A program made the position numbers and the translations under genes. DNA of 64,000 nt from CAZGXI01 sp964529715 (GTDB lineage: Bacteria > Chloroflexota > Anaerolineae > Aggregatilineales > Ch27): NCBI GenBank assembly GCA_964529715.1, contig CAZGXI010000024.1:1-64000 (forward strand), given 5' to 3'. Positions 24,655-33,573 of the stretch are shown here, one piece after another. The notes under the pieces were generated by a model. It saw only the letters and a program-made list of their open reading frames with translations. It had not been told where the DNA came from and did not search any database. The first letter of the stretch is position 1; every line of letters begins with the position of its first letter.

Positions 24655-26349
24655 CTAGTCGCAGTCCGGCGCGCAGTTGTAGATGTTCTCGTTGGGGTCG
24701 CAGGTTCCATCGCCGCAATATGACCCGCCGCAGTCCATCGGGCAGTTATAGGTATCTTCCCCGGCCTCGCAGGTGCGGTTGCCGCAGGCGGGCGCGGCAG
24801 GCGGGCGCGGGCCGCCCAGGTCTTTGGAGACCCAGATGGCGTTCGGACTCACGCTCGGCGGGCACAGCGGATTGCCGTTGGCGTCCAGCGGGCTGGCCCA
24901 GATCCAGTAGCCCAGGCCCAACTGTCCGCTCGGCAGGCTGCCCACCTCAAAGCTGAACGTTGTGTTTGGGGTTGTGCCGCTGGTGAAATAGGTATGCTGG
25001 TCGCCCTGAATAAACCACTGGTAGCTGGCCGCGCCGGGCACCGCCGTGAAGCTGACAGTGTGCGAGCCACTGCCGACCAGATTCGTCCCACTCGGTGGAT
25101 AGGTCATCAGCGGCCACTGGCAGGCGGTTTCGGCTTCCTGCGTGGCGGTGGGGTGCGGCGTGTTGGTAGCTCTGGGCGGCTGCGGCGGGACGTAGACCGG
25201 CGGCAGGGGCGGCGGGGCATAAGGGAACACGACCTCGATCCGGCACGCCCCGGCGTAGAAGGGCTGCTCAAACAAGTCCGCTTGAAGTGCATTCTGGCAG
25301 GCGCTTTGCATCACGTCGGTGATCGCATCGGCATCCACATCCACCACGTCCGAGTTCGCATCGACCAGCCCCTGTGTGTTCAGCGTGATTCCGACTGCCT
25401 GGCCCGGCTCGGTCAGAACGATTTCTTGGCCGTTCAGTTCAAAACGCACTTCCCCTTCCAGCAGGACGATCACCATGACGATTGATCCATCCGGCCCGGT
25501 GGTGGTGGTCAGCAGGATGGTCGAGCCGATCTGGATTTCCAGTTGATTGACGCTGAGGGTCACGTGGAATTGTTGCGGGCTTTGCACCAGCAGGGCGTTG
25601 GGCGCTTCGCGGCAGGCGGGCGCGCCCAGGCCGGTGCTAAAGTAGAACGCCTGCATCGGCCCGTAGCGTGGGGCAGCATCCGGGCCGTAGGTCACAGGCA
25701 GGTCTGCCAGCATCAGCGGATCGACCTCCAGCTGCGCCCTGGAGATCCAGGCGCGTTCGCCGTCGGTCAGCAGCACCTCCAGCCAGCTGCCCGTGTCATC
25801 TGTGCCGACCAATTGCACCCGCGTCCCGGCGGGCAGATGCGCCTGGACGTTGCCCACCAGCGATGGCGCGCCCAGCAGATCGGTTTCGTTCAGCGTCCGG
25901 CCTACAACAGGCGTCACCGGCAGGGCGGCCTCCTCCGGCGAGACGGCGTTCTCCAGCCGGGTGTCGCCCATCAGCAGAAAGGTGACGGCCTGACCGGGCA
26001 GGGTTTCCGGCAGATCGGCGGCGTGGAGTTGAAAGGCCGCCACGCCCCACAGGTTGCGGGCAATATCCAGCGGTGTGGTGGCAACGGTGTGCAGGTCGTT
26101 CAGCGGCACGCGGTTGCCGGGGAAACTGAACAACAGATCGGCGCGCGGCTGCCAGAAGGTCGCATCGACGTGATTGTTGCCGTAGCAGGCTTCATTCCGT
26201 CCCAGGTTGGCGCAGGACGCGCCGACGGTTTCCAGCGCCAACGTGACGAGAGGGGCGCACGCGGCGTCGCTCTGCGCGCTGGTCGGGGCGGCGGGGCCGC
26301 TCCACAGCAGAATGAACAATACACTAACCCATAGTATTCGGCGGATCAT
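24655..26349 (-). CDS. Exported multidomain paralogue D with Fn3-like and Cys-rich C-terminus
   Basis: This 564-residue protein has a signal peptide (about 1-25). N-module: ACAPLVTLALETVGASC, RNEACYGNNHVDATF, FLLMGDTRLENAVSPEE. SH3b-like domain (about 135-195): LVGNVQAHLPAGTRVQLVG. Middle module: APRYGPMQAFYFSTG, CREAPNALLVQSPQQ, STILLTTT. A Pro-rich linker (PPPLPPVYVPPQPPR) leads to a fibronectin-like beta domain (about 415-500, HTVSFTAVPGAASYQWFIQG). Two CGNxTCxxxExxxNCxxDC repeats end the protein. Start is the ATG at 26349, with AAGGAAG upstream; an in-frame start at 26412 gives no sensible signal peptide. No enzymatic motif is seen. Confidence 0.8.
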   Translation of the reverse strand: MIRRILWVSVLFILLWSGPAAPTSAQSDAACAPLVTLALETVGASCANLGRNEACYGNNHVDATFWQPRADLLFSFPGNRVPLNDLHTVATTPLDIARNLWGVAAFQLHAADLPETLPGQAVTFLLMGDTRLENAVSPEEAALPVTPVVGRTLNETDLLGAPSLVGNVQAHLPAGTRVQLVGTDDTGSWLEVLLTDGERAWISRAQLEVDPLMLADLPVTYGPDAAPRYGPMQAFYFSTGLGAPACREAPNALLVQSPQQFHVTLSVNQLEIQIGSTILLTTTTGPDGSIVMVIVLLEGEVRFELNGQEIVLTEPGQAVGITLNTQGLVDANSDVVDVDADAITDVMQSACQNALQADLFEQPFYAGACRIEVVFPYAPPPLPPVYVPPQPPRATNTPHPTATQEAETACQWPLMTYPPSGTNLVGSGSHTVSFTAVPGAASYQWFIQGDQHTYFTSGTTPNTTFSFEVGSLPSGQLGLGYWIWASPLDANGNPLCPPSVSPNAIWVSKDLGGPRPPAAPACGNRTCEAGEDTYNCPMDCGGSYCGDGTCDPNENIYNCAPDCD

Positions 26350-26394
26350 GGAAGGCTTCCTTAGAAACTCAAACAACCAATACAGACTGTAAAC

Positions 26395-26588
26395 GCAATG
26401 TGCAAGTTTCAAAAACGAGCGTGTTTGCCCTGGTCACTCAGAGTTCAAAACCCCTGGCGAAGTCCGCCAAGTCCGCTTTAGCAGACTAGAAATGTAGGTC
26501 GAGACCGAGTCCGGCAGTCCACTTTAGTGGACTTTACATCTGTAGCCGGGGAATTTATTCCCCGGCGCTGAAAACCTGCACATTGGGT
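26395..26588 (+). repeat. Composite hairpin repeat, copy 4
   Basis: Starts TGTGCAAGTTTCAAAAACG. It contains CAAAACCCCTGG, TCCGCTTTAGCAGA, GTCCACTTTAGTGGAC and CCGGGGAATTTATTCCCCGG, and ends CTGCACATTGGGTTT. The loop and stem bases differ from other copies but pairing is mostly kept. It accounts for most of the 26350-26643 gap; the remainder shows no gene. Confidence 0.85.
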
Positions 26589-26643
26589 TTGTAAGCATCA
26601 TTTTATGTTGGCAACCCTGACTCGACAACTGAGCGAGTCTATT

Positions 26644-26682
26644 ACAAAAAAGCGTCCCTGACCGAACCGGCCAGAGACGCCA
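26644..26682 (-). terminator. Intrinsic terminator of paralogue E
   Basis: On the minus strand GCGTCTCTGGCC pairs with GGTCAGGGACGC with one mismatch, followed by TTTTTTGTAAT. It lies about 45 bases beyond the stop of the gene at 26726. Confidence 0.8.
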
Positions 26683-26725
26683 ACCTGTTTTGTCGGATGG
26701 CAGAAGGCTTGGGCCGGTTCAGGCG

Positions 26726-28177
26726 TTAACCGCCGTTGCCGTTTCCGTTGCCTCCGCGATTATTGCTGAACTCGCGGTCGTTGTTGCCCTGGCCGTAGTC
26801 CTGGGTGTGACCGAGGGCGTTTCCGCCACCGTTCCCGTTGTTTGTGTTACCACTGTTGTTGCTACCGCCGCTCTGTCCGCTTTGGCCGGGGTCGCCACCG
26901 GCAGGCACAACCTGCTGAGCACCGCCGCTGCCGGGAATGTCGCCTACCGCCGGGCTGGCGTCGGACACAACGGGCGCAGAGACCGGCGGGGCCGGGTTGG
27001 TGGTCGGCAGCGAGACATTGGCGAGCGCCATGCACTCTGCAGGAGCCAGCGCGCGAGCCAGTATATCCATGCGTCGGGCGTTGTGGCAGGCGTTCACGGC
27101 GGCGGCCCTGACCTGCGCTTCCAGGGAGACGGCGCTCAGATCGACAAACTGCGAGGCCGCGTCTGCACGCCCGGCGGCATTCAGCGTCACAGCGAAGGCC
27201 TGGCCGGGCTGCGTGAGGGAGAGGCGGCCTGTAGGCGTGGCCGCATCCACGTGCCCTTCGATCAGCACGCCGACCAGCAGCGTGCTGCCGCCCGACACCG
27301 TCGGGTCGGTGATGGTGGTGAGGATGACCGTTGAGCCAAGCGAGATGCGCACGCCGTTGGCGTCCAGGGTGACTTCCATGCCGCTGGTGTTCTGCACGAC
27401 CAGGGCATCGGGGGCCTCGGCGCAGGTGGGCGTTGCCAGGCCGGTGCGCAGGTAAAACGCCTGCATCGGGCCATAGCGTGGGACGACCGCAGCGCCGTAA
27501 GTGACCGGTAGATGATCTATGCTACCTGCCGGGTCGCGCGCCAACAGGTCGCCGGAAATCCAGGCGCGGCCCACGCTCTCGACTGCCGCTTCGTACCAGT
27601 TTCGCGTCTCGTCGGCACCGATCAGCGCCAGGCTCGTCCCCGCGGGGATGCTGCCCAGGATGTTCGCCGTCGTGGTCGGCAGACTGCGCAGATTGGCGGG
27701 CAGCAGGGTGATCGTCTGCACAGGCTGCACCGGCGCGGCGACCTGTTCAGGCGAGACGGCGTTTTCCAGAGCGACATCGCCCATCAGCACAAAGGTGACG
27801 ACCTGCCCCGGCAGTGATTCGGGAACATCGGCCTGTAGCCGCAGGACGGCTACCCCCCACAGCGCGCTGGCGATGTCCAGTGGCGTGGTGGCGATGGCGC
27901 GCAGATCAATCAGGGGAGCGTGATCGGCAGGGGCGCTGAAGATCAAGTCGGCGCGCGGCTGCCAGAACAGGGCATCGACGCGGTTATGCGCGTAGCAGGC
28001 TTCGTTCCGGGCGATGTTGGCGCAGTTAGCGTGCACGCGCTCCATCACGGCCTGCACAAATTGTGGACATGTCTCAGCGGTGGCCCTGGCTTTGGCGTCT
28101 GGAGGAAGGGTGACAATCAAAAGGAACACCAACAGTAGACACAGGCCAAGACCCAGAATCTTCCCCCTGTGTATCAT
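26726..28177 (-). CDS. Exported multidomain paralogue E with Asn/Gly-rich tail
   Basis: This 483-residue protein has a signal peptide (1-31). N-module: TCPQFVQAVMERVHANC, RNEACYAHNRVDALFWQPR, FVLMGDVALENAVSPEQ. SH3b domain (about 160-215): PANLRSLPTTTANILGSIPAG, WYEAAVESVGRAWISG. Middle module: VPRYGPMQAFYLRTG, CAEAPDALVVQNTSG, GSTVILTTI. The last 70 residues are Gly/Asn/Ser-rich and disordered (NNGNGGGNALGH). It is the first gene of the array in transcription order and has its own promoter at 28201 and terminator at 26644, so it is separately expressed from D. Confidence 0.8.
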   Translation of the reverse strand: MIHRGKILGLGLCLLLVFLLIVTLPPDAKARATAETCPQFVQAVMERVHANCANIARNEACYAHNRVDALFWQPRADLIFSAPADHAPLIDLRAIATTPLDIASALWGVAVLRLQADVPESLPGQVVTFVLMGDVALENAVSPEQVAAPVQPVQTITLLPANLRSLPTTTANILGSIPAGTSLALIGADETRNWYEAAVESVGRAWISGDLLARDPAGSIDHLPVTYGAAVVPRYGPMQAFYLRTGLATPTCAEAPDALVVQNTSGMEVTLDANGVRISLGSTVILTTITDPTVSGGSTLLVGVLIEGHVDAATPTGRLSLTQPGQAFAVTLNAAGRADAASQFVDLSAVSLEAQVRAAAVNACHNARRMDILARALAPAECMALANVSLPTTNPAPPVSAPVVSDASPAVGDIPGSGGAQQVVPAGGDPGQSGQSGGSNNSGNTNNGNGGGNALGHTQDYGQGNNDREFSNNRGGNGNGNGG

Positions 28178-28185
28178 GCTGTACT

Positions 28186-28206
28186 CTCTGATCAGAGTTC
28201 ATTATA
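28186..28206 (-). promoter_or_regulatory. Promoter -10 and 12-base palindrome upstream of paralogue E
   Basis: Reading leftward, a TATAAT occupies 28201-28206 and is followed by the perfect palindrome CTCTGATCAGAG (28186-28197). The latter lies between the likely transcription start and the ATG at 28177. The palindrome's place just downstream of the promoter suits an operator, but no regulator is known. Confidence 0.4.
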
Positions 28207-28462
28207 TTTGCCTATAGTATAGTCCTAAGTGGTGATTCTATCCTAAAAAATGCCTAAAAAATCCGCCACAAGAGCTTAGAGTTTGGTTTGTTAATTGATA
28301 ATGTTTGCTTGTAATATCTTTTATCTGACGGAAAGGCGGCGTTGCCTGCCATAGGCAGCCGTCTACCTGCGCGGTACAATAAGCCCGGTGTGGCATTTGT
28401 GTGGGGGGCGGGTAGCCCGGCAGTGCCGGGCGCGCCGCCTGAGAGCAGTAGGGGTGAGAGGG

Positions 28463-29923
28463 ATGACCGTGCGCATTTTTAACGTCATGGGCCGGGAAAA
28501 ACAGGATTTTGTGCCGGTGGAAGAGGGCCGGGTGAACATGTATGTCTGCGGCCCTACGGTGCAGGATTACGCGCATGTCGGCCATGCGAAAACGTATATC
28601 AACTTTGATATGATTGTGCGCTGGCTGCGCTACAGCGGGTGGGACGTGCTGTACGTGCAGAATATCACCGACGTGGGCCATCTGCTCGACAGCGGCGAGG
28701 ACCGCATTCTCAAGAAGGCGCGCCAGGCCGCCGCCCAGCCGATGCAGATCGTCGAGATGTATACCCGCAGCTACTTCGAGGACATGGACGCACTGGGCGT
28801 CACGCGGCCCGACATCAGCCCGCGCGCCAGCGCACACGTGCCCGAGCAGATCGAGATGGCGCAGACCTTGCTCGACAAGGGATATGCTTACGTCGCCGAC
28901 GGCAGCGTGTACTTCGACGTGCGCGCCTGGCCCGACTACGGCAAGCTCTCCAATCGCCGTCTGGAAGACCTAGCCGCCGGTGCGCGCGAAGAGGTGCGCG
29001 GCGAAAAGCGCAACCCGGAGGACTTCGCCCTGTGGAAAAAGGCCGAGCCGGAGCACATCCTGCGTTGGAAAAGCCCCTGGGGCGAGGGCTTTCCTGGCTG
29101 GCACATCGAGTGCTCCGCAATGGCGCGCAAGTACCTGGGCGTCACCTTCGACATTCACGGTGGCGGCGTGGATAACATCTTCCCGCACAACGAGTGCGAG
29201 GTCGCGCAGAGCGAAGCCGCCAACGGCGCGCCATTCGCCAATTACTGGATTCTGGTGGGCAGCCTGAACGTGCCGGACGCCGATGGCGTGCCGGTGAAAA
29301 TGTCCAAGAGCCTGGGTAATTTCTATACCATCAAGGATGCGCTCAAGAAATGGCGGCCCGAAGCGATCCGCCTCTTTATGCTCAGCGCCCATTACTCGAA
29401 CCCGGTTGTCTTTAGTGAAGATGCCCTGGAGGGAGCAACGCGCGGCTGGGAGCGGCTCTACGGCGCGGCGCGGCTGGTTCGTTCGTTGTTGCCGCAGGCT
29501 CCCCAGAGCGATGAGGGTAACGCTATTCTGCCCGTTGTGGCCAAGACGCGCACAGACTTCGCCGCCGCGATGGACGACGACTTCAACGCGCCCATTGCCG
29601 TCAGTGTGTTGCAGACCTTCACCAAAGAGGTCAACACGCTGCTCAACAGCGGCGTCAATGTGGGCCGGCCCATGTTGGAGGCCATCGACGCGGTGTATCG
29701 TGATCTGGGTGGGCGGGTGCTGGGTATCATTCCTGAGCAAGAAGCCGTCGGCGGCGCCAATGCCGAACGTGAGGCGGGCCTGATCCAGCTGTTGGTGGAC
29801 CTGCGCGCCGAGGCGCGTGCGCGCAAGGACTGGGCCACTGCCGACAAGATTCGCAACCAGCTTACAGCCCTCGGCGTCACGCTGGAAGATCGCGCCGACG
29901 GGACGGTGTGGAAGGTGGGCTAA
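28463..29923 (+). CDS. cysS: Cysteinyl-tRNA synthetase
   Basis: CysRS charges tRNA-Cys with cysteine using ATP. This 486-residue class Ia enzyme has C29 in MYVCGPTV, the HIGH-type signature HVGH at 38-41, and KMSKS at 279-283. The zinc ligands appear as C29, the cysteine of WHIECSAM, and the histidine and glutamate of NIFPHNECEVAQSE. The C-terminal DALR/anticodon helices end in ARKDWATADKIRNQLTALGV and EDRADGTVWKV, the family's usual ending. The ATG at 28463 is preceded by GGGGTGAGAGG, and homology begins there. No T-box leader is seen. It heads a probable operon with the next three genes. Confidence 0.97.
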   Translation: MTVRIFNVMGREKQDFVPVEEGRVNMYVCGPTVQDYAHVGHAKTYINFDMIVRWLRYSGWDVLYVQNITDVGHLLDSGEDRILKKARQAAAQPMQIVEMYTRSYFEDMDALGVTRPDISPRASAHVPEQIEMAQTLLDKGYAYVADGSVYFDVRAWPDYGKLSNRRLEDLAAGAREEVRGEKRNPEDFALWKKAEPEHILRWKSPWGEGFPGWHIECSAMARKYLGVTFDIHGGGVDNIFPHNECEVAQSEAANGAPFANYWILVGSLNVPDADGVPVKMSKSLGNFYTIKDALKKWRPEAIRLFMLSAHYSNPVVFSEDALEGATRGWERLYGAARLVRSLLPQAPQSDEGNAILPVVAKTRTDFAAAMDDDFNAPIAVSVLQTFTKEVNTLLNSGVNVGRPMLEAIDAVYRDLGGRVLGIIPEQEAVGGANAEREAGLIQLLVDLRAEARARKDWATADKIRNQLTALGVTLEDRADGTVWKVG

Positions 29924-29953
29924 CGGTCACGGCTTTGTAGAGGGGAAAGGGCC

Positions 29954-30352
29954 ATGCCGTTTTTCTTCGCCTGGGGAGTGGTGCTCTGGTTTGCAGTGAC
30001 GTTGCTCGTCCGGCTGATCGGAGAGCAATTTCTGATCCCCGATCAGCGTTTTCCGGTGGCGCTGGCCTTCGTGCTGGCTGTGCCTGCTGTTTGGCTGGTG
30101 ACGTACCCGTTCTATCGCTGGCGAAATGTTGTCTCGGCGGAACGGCCCGTCGCGGCGGTGCTGATCGTGTTGCCGGGGATGCTGCTCAGCACGTTCAGCA
30201 TCCTGATCTTCAACGACATGTTTCCGAATCTCGTATCCGATACCGGGCCGTCGCGGCTGGCGGCATGGCTGCTGTGGGCCTACAGCCTGGCGTTGCTGAC
30301 GGGCTTCTTTCCCTGGCGACGCGATCAGGGTGTCTCGACCTCACTGGAGTGA
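29954..30352 (+). CDS. Membrane protein, DUF5367-like
   Basis: This 132-residue protein has four hydrophobic helices (about 5-21, 33-51, 66-86 and 104-122). The conserved-looking segments FYRW, AAVLIVLPGMLLSTFSIL and WLLWAYSLALLTGFFPW resemble DUF5367. The function of that group is unknown. ATG 29954 follows AGGGGAAAGG. It lies 30 bases after cysS and 20 before a DUF2283 gene, in the same direction, so it is probably part of the cysS-rlmB unit. Confidence 0.65.
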   Translation: MPFFFAWGVVLWFAVTLLVRLIGEQFLIPDQRFPVALAFVLAVPAVWLVTYPFYRWRNVVSAERPVAAVLIVLPGMLLSTFSILIFNDMFPNLVSDTGPSRLAAWLLWAYSLALLTGFFPWRRDQGVSTSLE

Positions 30353-30372
30353 CGGGCGCGGAGAGATGGCGG

Positions 30373-30594
30373 ATGAAGATCACTGACGATGCTGAGGTAG
30401 ACGCTCTCTACATTCGCCTGTTGGATGAACCGGTGCAGGTGACGACGCAGCGGCTTTCTGAAGAGGTCGCTATCAACTACGTCCCGGATGGACGAATCGT
30501 GGGGATTGAAGTGCTCGATGCCTCAGCGTATGTTTTCAAATCAGGGGCAGACCCGTCTGTCGTGCTGCATAATCTGATCGCGGTGACAGCCTGA
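30373..30594 (+). CDS. DUF2283 family protein
   Basis: This compact 73-residue protein has the full DUF2283 pattern: ITDDAEVDALYIRL, the SEEVAINYVPDGRIVGIEVLDAS core and a short C-terminal helix. It is close to the usual family length. Function is unknown. It starts at ATG 30373, after GGAGAGATGGCGG. A more divergent DUF2283 protein is at 18303. It lies between the DUF5367-like gene and rlmB, all on the plus strand. Confidence 0.82.
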   Translation: MKITDDAEVDALYIRLLDEPVQVTTQRLSEEVAINYVPDGRIVGIEVLDASAYVFKSGADPSVVLHNLIAVTA

Positions 30595-30625
30595 GGCCGG
30601 GTAGGCCCAAATCTCAGGGGGCGTC

Positions 30626-31390
30626 ATGTCTGAATTCCTGTATGGCCGCTGGCCGGTGTTGGAGGCGCTCCGCGCCGCCCGCCGCCCGCTGGAACAACTG
30701 CTGCTGGCCGATTCTGTTGAGGAACGCGAGATCGTCACCGAGATCACCACCGCCGCCGAGACGCGCGGCGTGGCGGTCCGGCGTGTGCCGCGCCGCGTGC
30801 TGGATGACCTTGCCAAAGACGCCAACCATCAGGGCGTAGTGCTGCGCACCGGGGCGTATCCTTATGCAGATATGCAGGATTTATTTCGCATCTCGGTGGA
30901 GCGGCAGGAGAAGAACTTCTACCTGGTGCTGGACCTGCTGCAAGACCCGCAGAACGTGGGCAGCCTGCTGCGTGTGGCCGACGCGGTGGGCGTGCACGGG
31001 ATCATTTTGCAGGAACGGCGTGGCGTCGGCGTGACCCCGGCGGTGGTAGCGGCTTCCTCCGGCGCGGTGGAGCATCTGCGCGTGGCCCAGGTGAACAACC
31101 TGGTGAACGCGCTCAAGGAACTGAAGAGTAACGACGTGTGGATCGTTGGCCTGGACTTGGGGCCGAACATCCTGCCCATCGACCGGACGGACCTCAACAT
31201 CAACCTGGCGCTGGTGCTGGGCAGCGAGGGCGAAGGGCTGCGCCGCCTGGTGCGCGATACCTGTGATATGTTGGTGACGCTGCCCATGCGCGGCAAGGTC
31301 GGCAGCCTGAATGTCGCCACAACGGGCGCAGTGGCGCTCTACCGGGCGTGGCAGGCGCGCGGCTGGCAGGGCTGGGCCTACGCGGGATAG
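30626..31390 (+). CDS. rlmB: SpoU-family 23S rRNA 2'-O-methyltransferase (RlmB/TrmH type)
   Basis: This 254-residue SPOUT enzyme has an N-terminal L30e-like substrate-binding domain (about 1-75: YGRWPVLEALRA, ANHQGVVL) and a knotted catalytic domain. The three SpoU motifs are visible: DPQNVGSLLRVADAVG, LALVLGSEGEGL and PMRGKVGSLNVATTGAVALY. RlmB methylates the 2'-OH of a guanosine in the 23S rRNA peptidyl transferase region; TrmH-type relatives act on tRNA. The N-terminal domain and YGR.PVLEAL start favour the RlmB subgroup. It is last in the cysS operon and convergent with the DUF4231 gene, 18 bases away. Confidence 0.9.
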   Translation: MSEFLYGRWPVLEALRAARRPLEQLLLADSVEEREIVTEITTAAETRGVAVRRVPRRVLDDLAKDANHQGVVLRTGAYPYADMQDLFRISVERQEKNFYLVLDLLQDPQNVGSLLRVADAVGVHGIILQERRGVGVTPAVVAASSGAVEHLRVAQVNNLVNALKELKSNDVWIVGLDLGPNILPIDRTDLNINLALVLGSEGEGLRRLVRDTCDMLVTLPMRGKVGSLNVATTGAVALYRAWQARGWQGWAYAG

Positions 31391-31408
31391 CGGTATGTTC
31401 AGCCTGCG

Positions 31409-32599
31409 CTAACCGGTGTTTTGGGCGTGGGATTCCGTTTGCTCCTGTTCTGACTCAACCGGCGTCTCATGGCTCGTCGGCCTGATGAGCGGATCGAAAT
31501 CGAACCCTTTTCCGTAAGTGCTGACCATTTGCGCCAGGGCGTTCTCGGTGGCTTCCTGGCCTTGCAGCACAGACAGACGCCACAGCTCGCGCTCTTCGTT
31601 AAAAATCTCCTCGATCTGGCCGACAAAGCGCAGGATTTCTTCTTTCTGGGCTTCGGTCAGCGTTGCCGGATCAAGCTGCACCGGGCCGATTTCTGCCTGG
31701 AAGCTCCCCAGGGCATCTTCCAGCCGGATAATGGTGCGCATAAAGATGTTGTAGCCGGTCTCATATTGCATCAGGCCCAGCCACGCCACCAGCGCCGTGA
31801 CCGAGGCCACTGTGACGGCCACGAATTCGCCCAGGCCGGCGGCGGCCAGGAAGGCTCCCGCCCCGCCCACGATCAGGATGGCCGCCCGGTAGCGGCGCGT
31901 CTGACGGTAATCTCTCGTCACGCGCCGGCGATACCAGTCGGTTTGCGGCTCCAGACGCCAATGAATGTAATTCTCGATGGACATCGGCGTGTAGCCGTCA
32001 TCCTCCTGAGGACGGTCTAGCCAGCCCGGTTTCACGCGCCCCTGCGCGTCTTTGAAAAATTCAGTGGTCAGCATGGGGGTCATGACGCCCATACTTTCCA
32101 GGCGGTCGCTTGTCTGGTGTACCAGATTGACAAACCCTTTGAGGTCGGTTTGAGTGAGGGGCGCCAGGTAGGCGCGCACACGCAAGGTATAGATGCCGCG
32201 TCGAATCGTCTCCGCTGCCACGCGAAAGCCCACCCAGGCAACCCCAGACTCGAACCGCGAGGCGAAGGCCAGCAGCCCGGCACTGATCAGCGGCAGGACG
32301 ACCAGGATCAGGTTGAAGAGCGGTTTCAGGTCCCCGGCGAAGGTGCTTAGCACGGCCAGCAGCGTGGTCAGCCAACTGATGACGATGATCAGCCTGCGGA
32401 TGCGGCAGTAACGCTGCTTGAGCAGCTTAGATTGCTCGTCATAGCTGTTGAAGCGCCGCCAGGCATAGGTAACGACATGCGTGATCATCTCCGGTGTGGC
32501 GACCTGTGTGTCGGGAGACGAGGCAGGGCCGCTCACGGCAGCCGCTTCGGTCGTCTGGGGCGTGGCGTTCTGAGGGCGTTCGCTTTCCTGTTCGGACAT
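31409..32599 (-). CDS. DUF4231/SLATT-like membrane protein with two 2-TM units
   Basis: This 396-residue protein has a disordered N-terminus (1-35). A helix pair follows (about 70-105: RRLIIVISWLTTLLAVL, FNLILVVLPLISAGLLAF). Then comes the stretch FRVAAETIRRGIYTLRVRAY, typical of DUF4231/SLATT proteins, in which a conserved RxAAE..R follows the second helix. A second pair lies at about 235-280 (YRAAILIVGGAGAFLAAAG, VTVASVTALVAWLGL), followed by another amphipathic stretch. SLATT-type proteins are often membrane effectors in nucleotide-signal immune systems. No cyclase or other partner is encoded beside it. It lies 23 bases downstream of the lipoprotein gene. Confidence 0.68.
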   Translation of the reverse strand: MSEQESERPQNATPQTTEAAAVSGPASSPDTQVATPEMITHVVTYAWRRFNSYDEQSKLLKQRYCRIRRLIIVISWLTTLLAVLSTFAGDLKPLFNLILVVLPLISAGLLAFASRFESGVAWVGFRVAAETIRRGIYTLRVRAYLAPLTQTDLKGFVNLVHQTSDRLESMGVMTPMLTTEFFKDAQGRVKPGWLDRPQEDDGYTPMSIENYIHWRLEPQTDWYRRRVTRDYRQTRRYRAAILIVGGAGAFLAAAGLGEFVAVTVASVTALVAWLGLMQYETGYNIFMRTIIRLEDALGSFQAEIGPVQLDPATLTEAQKEEILRFVGQIEEIFNEERELWRLSVLQGQEATENALAQMVSTYGKGFDFDPLIRPTSHETPVESEQEQTESHAQNTG

Positions 32600-32622
32600 G
32601 GACTGCTCTCCTGCTGAAAAGG

Positions 32623-33552
32623 CTATGGCGCTGCCGGGGTTGCCGTCGCAATGCGGCAGATTTCGGCGGGTTCGGTGCAGGGCGGCATTATGGGGTATGA
32701 TTCAATAAATATATTTGTAATCCCCTCTTCATCTAAGATACTGGCGAATGCGACCTCGGAATTGTTGTTCCGGGACACTGCGAAGGCTATTCCGCTTGTT
32801 GGATAGGCCAGGGTAATGCTTCCAGCATCGGCAATGCGTGTTGGTGCTCCATACAGGCTCAGAATTGTCTCAGTGGGAGAATCTTGGAGTGGGATAACAA
32901 TCTGATCTACCATGCCGTCGCCGACCCCGATTCCCACATCGTAATCATTCCTGATAAAAGGGGGGACGTCGTTCAATCTAAAACTGTAAACACTGGCGTG
33001 GCCCGATAGTCCGATTGGACTGATCTGGTAGGTGATATTCAATTCGTCAAGAATGATTTCAAGTTCTGCCTGCGTCGTCACGCCTGGCTCGATGCCCATA
33101 AAGCATGCCTGCTGACAGCCTTCATCGCTGAGTACGTCGCGCAGGGTGACAGATTCGCTGCTGGTCGGGGTTGCCGTCGGCAGTGCGGGAGTCGGCTGCA
33201 CCGACAGCGTGGCGCAGATGGCTGCCGCTTCCCCGGCGCAGTTCTGGTTGATCGCATCGATGGCGGCCATGAATTCCTCCACCGATCCCGCATATAGCAC
33301 GGCTCCGCCCGGTATAACGGGCGTGATCTGCGCGGCAAGGGCCTGCTGCGCCGCCAGCGCGGGGACGAGAGTCGGAGTCCCCGGCCCAGGCGAAGGCGTG
33401 ACTGTTGGCGTCAGTGTGGGAGGGCGGGGCGTGTCAGTTGGAGGGCCGGGTGTCGGAGTCGGGGGCGACGGGGGAACGGCGCAAGCTGCCAGGATCAGGA
33501 CCAGGATCGGCAAGACCCGTGTCGCCCGCCGAAAATTCGCACACTTGGTCAT
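32623..33552 (-). CDS. Predicted lipoprotein, unknown function
   Basis: This 309-residue protein has a signal peptide with lipobox LAAC (about residues 21-24). A low-complexity Pro/Thr linker follows (PTPTPGPPTDTPRPPTLTP, about 30-65), a layout common for surface lipoproteins of this phylum. The globular part starts near residue 75 with a helical stretch carrying Cys pairs. The second half (about 140-290) reads GCQQACFMGIEPGVTTQAEL then IVIPLQDSPTETILSLYG, like a small tandem-repeat domain of unknown type. I do not recognise it. It is probably co-transcribed with the DUF4231 gene. Confidence 0.7.
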   Translation of the reverse strand: MTKCANFRRATRVLPILVLILAACAVPPSPPTPTPGPPTDTPRPPTLTPTVTPSPGPGTPTLVPALAAQQALAAQITPVIPGGAVLYAGSVEEFMAAIDAINQNCAGEAAAICATLSVQPTPALPTATPTSSESVTLRDVLSDEGCQQACFMGIEPGVTTQAELEIILDELNITYQISPIGLSGHASVYSFRLNDVPPFIRNDYDVGIGVGDGMVDQIVIPLQDSPTETILSLYGAPTRIADAGSITLAYPTSGIAFAVSRNNNSEVAFASILDEEGITNIFIESYPIMPPCTEPAEICRIATATPAAP

Positions 33553-33573
33553 GGTTTTCTCCTGAGATGATCA

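Noticed and set aside
28270..28460. T-box leader upstream of cysS.
   Set aside because: No AGGGTGGNACCGCG-type antiterminator or specifier loop can be seen; only a short GC hairpin is present.
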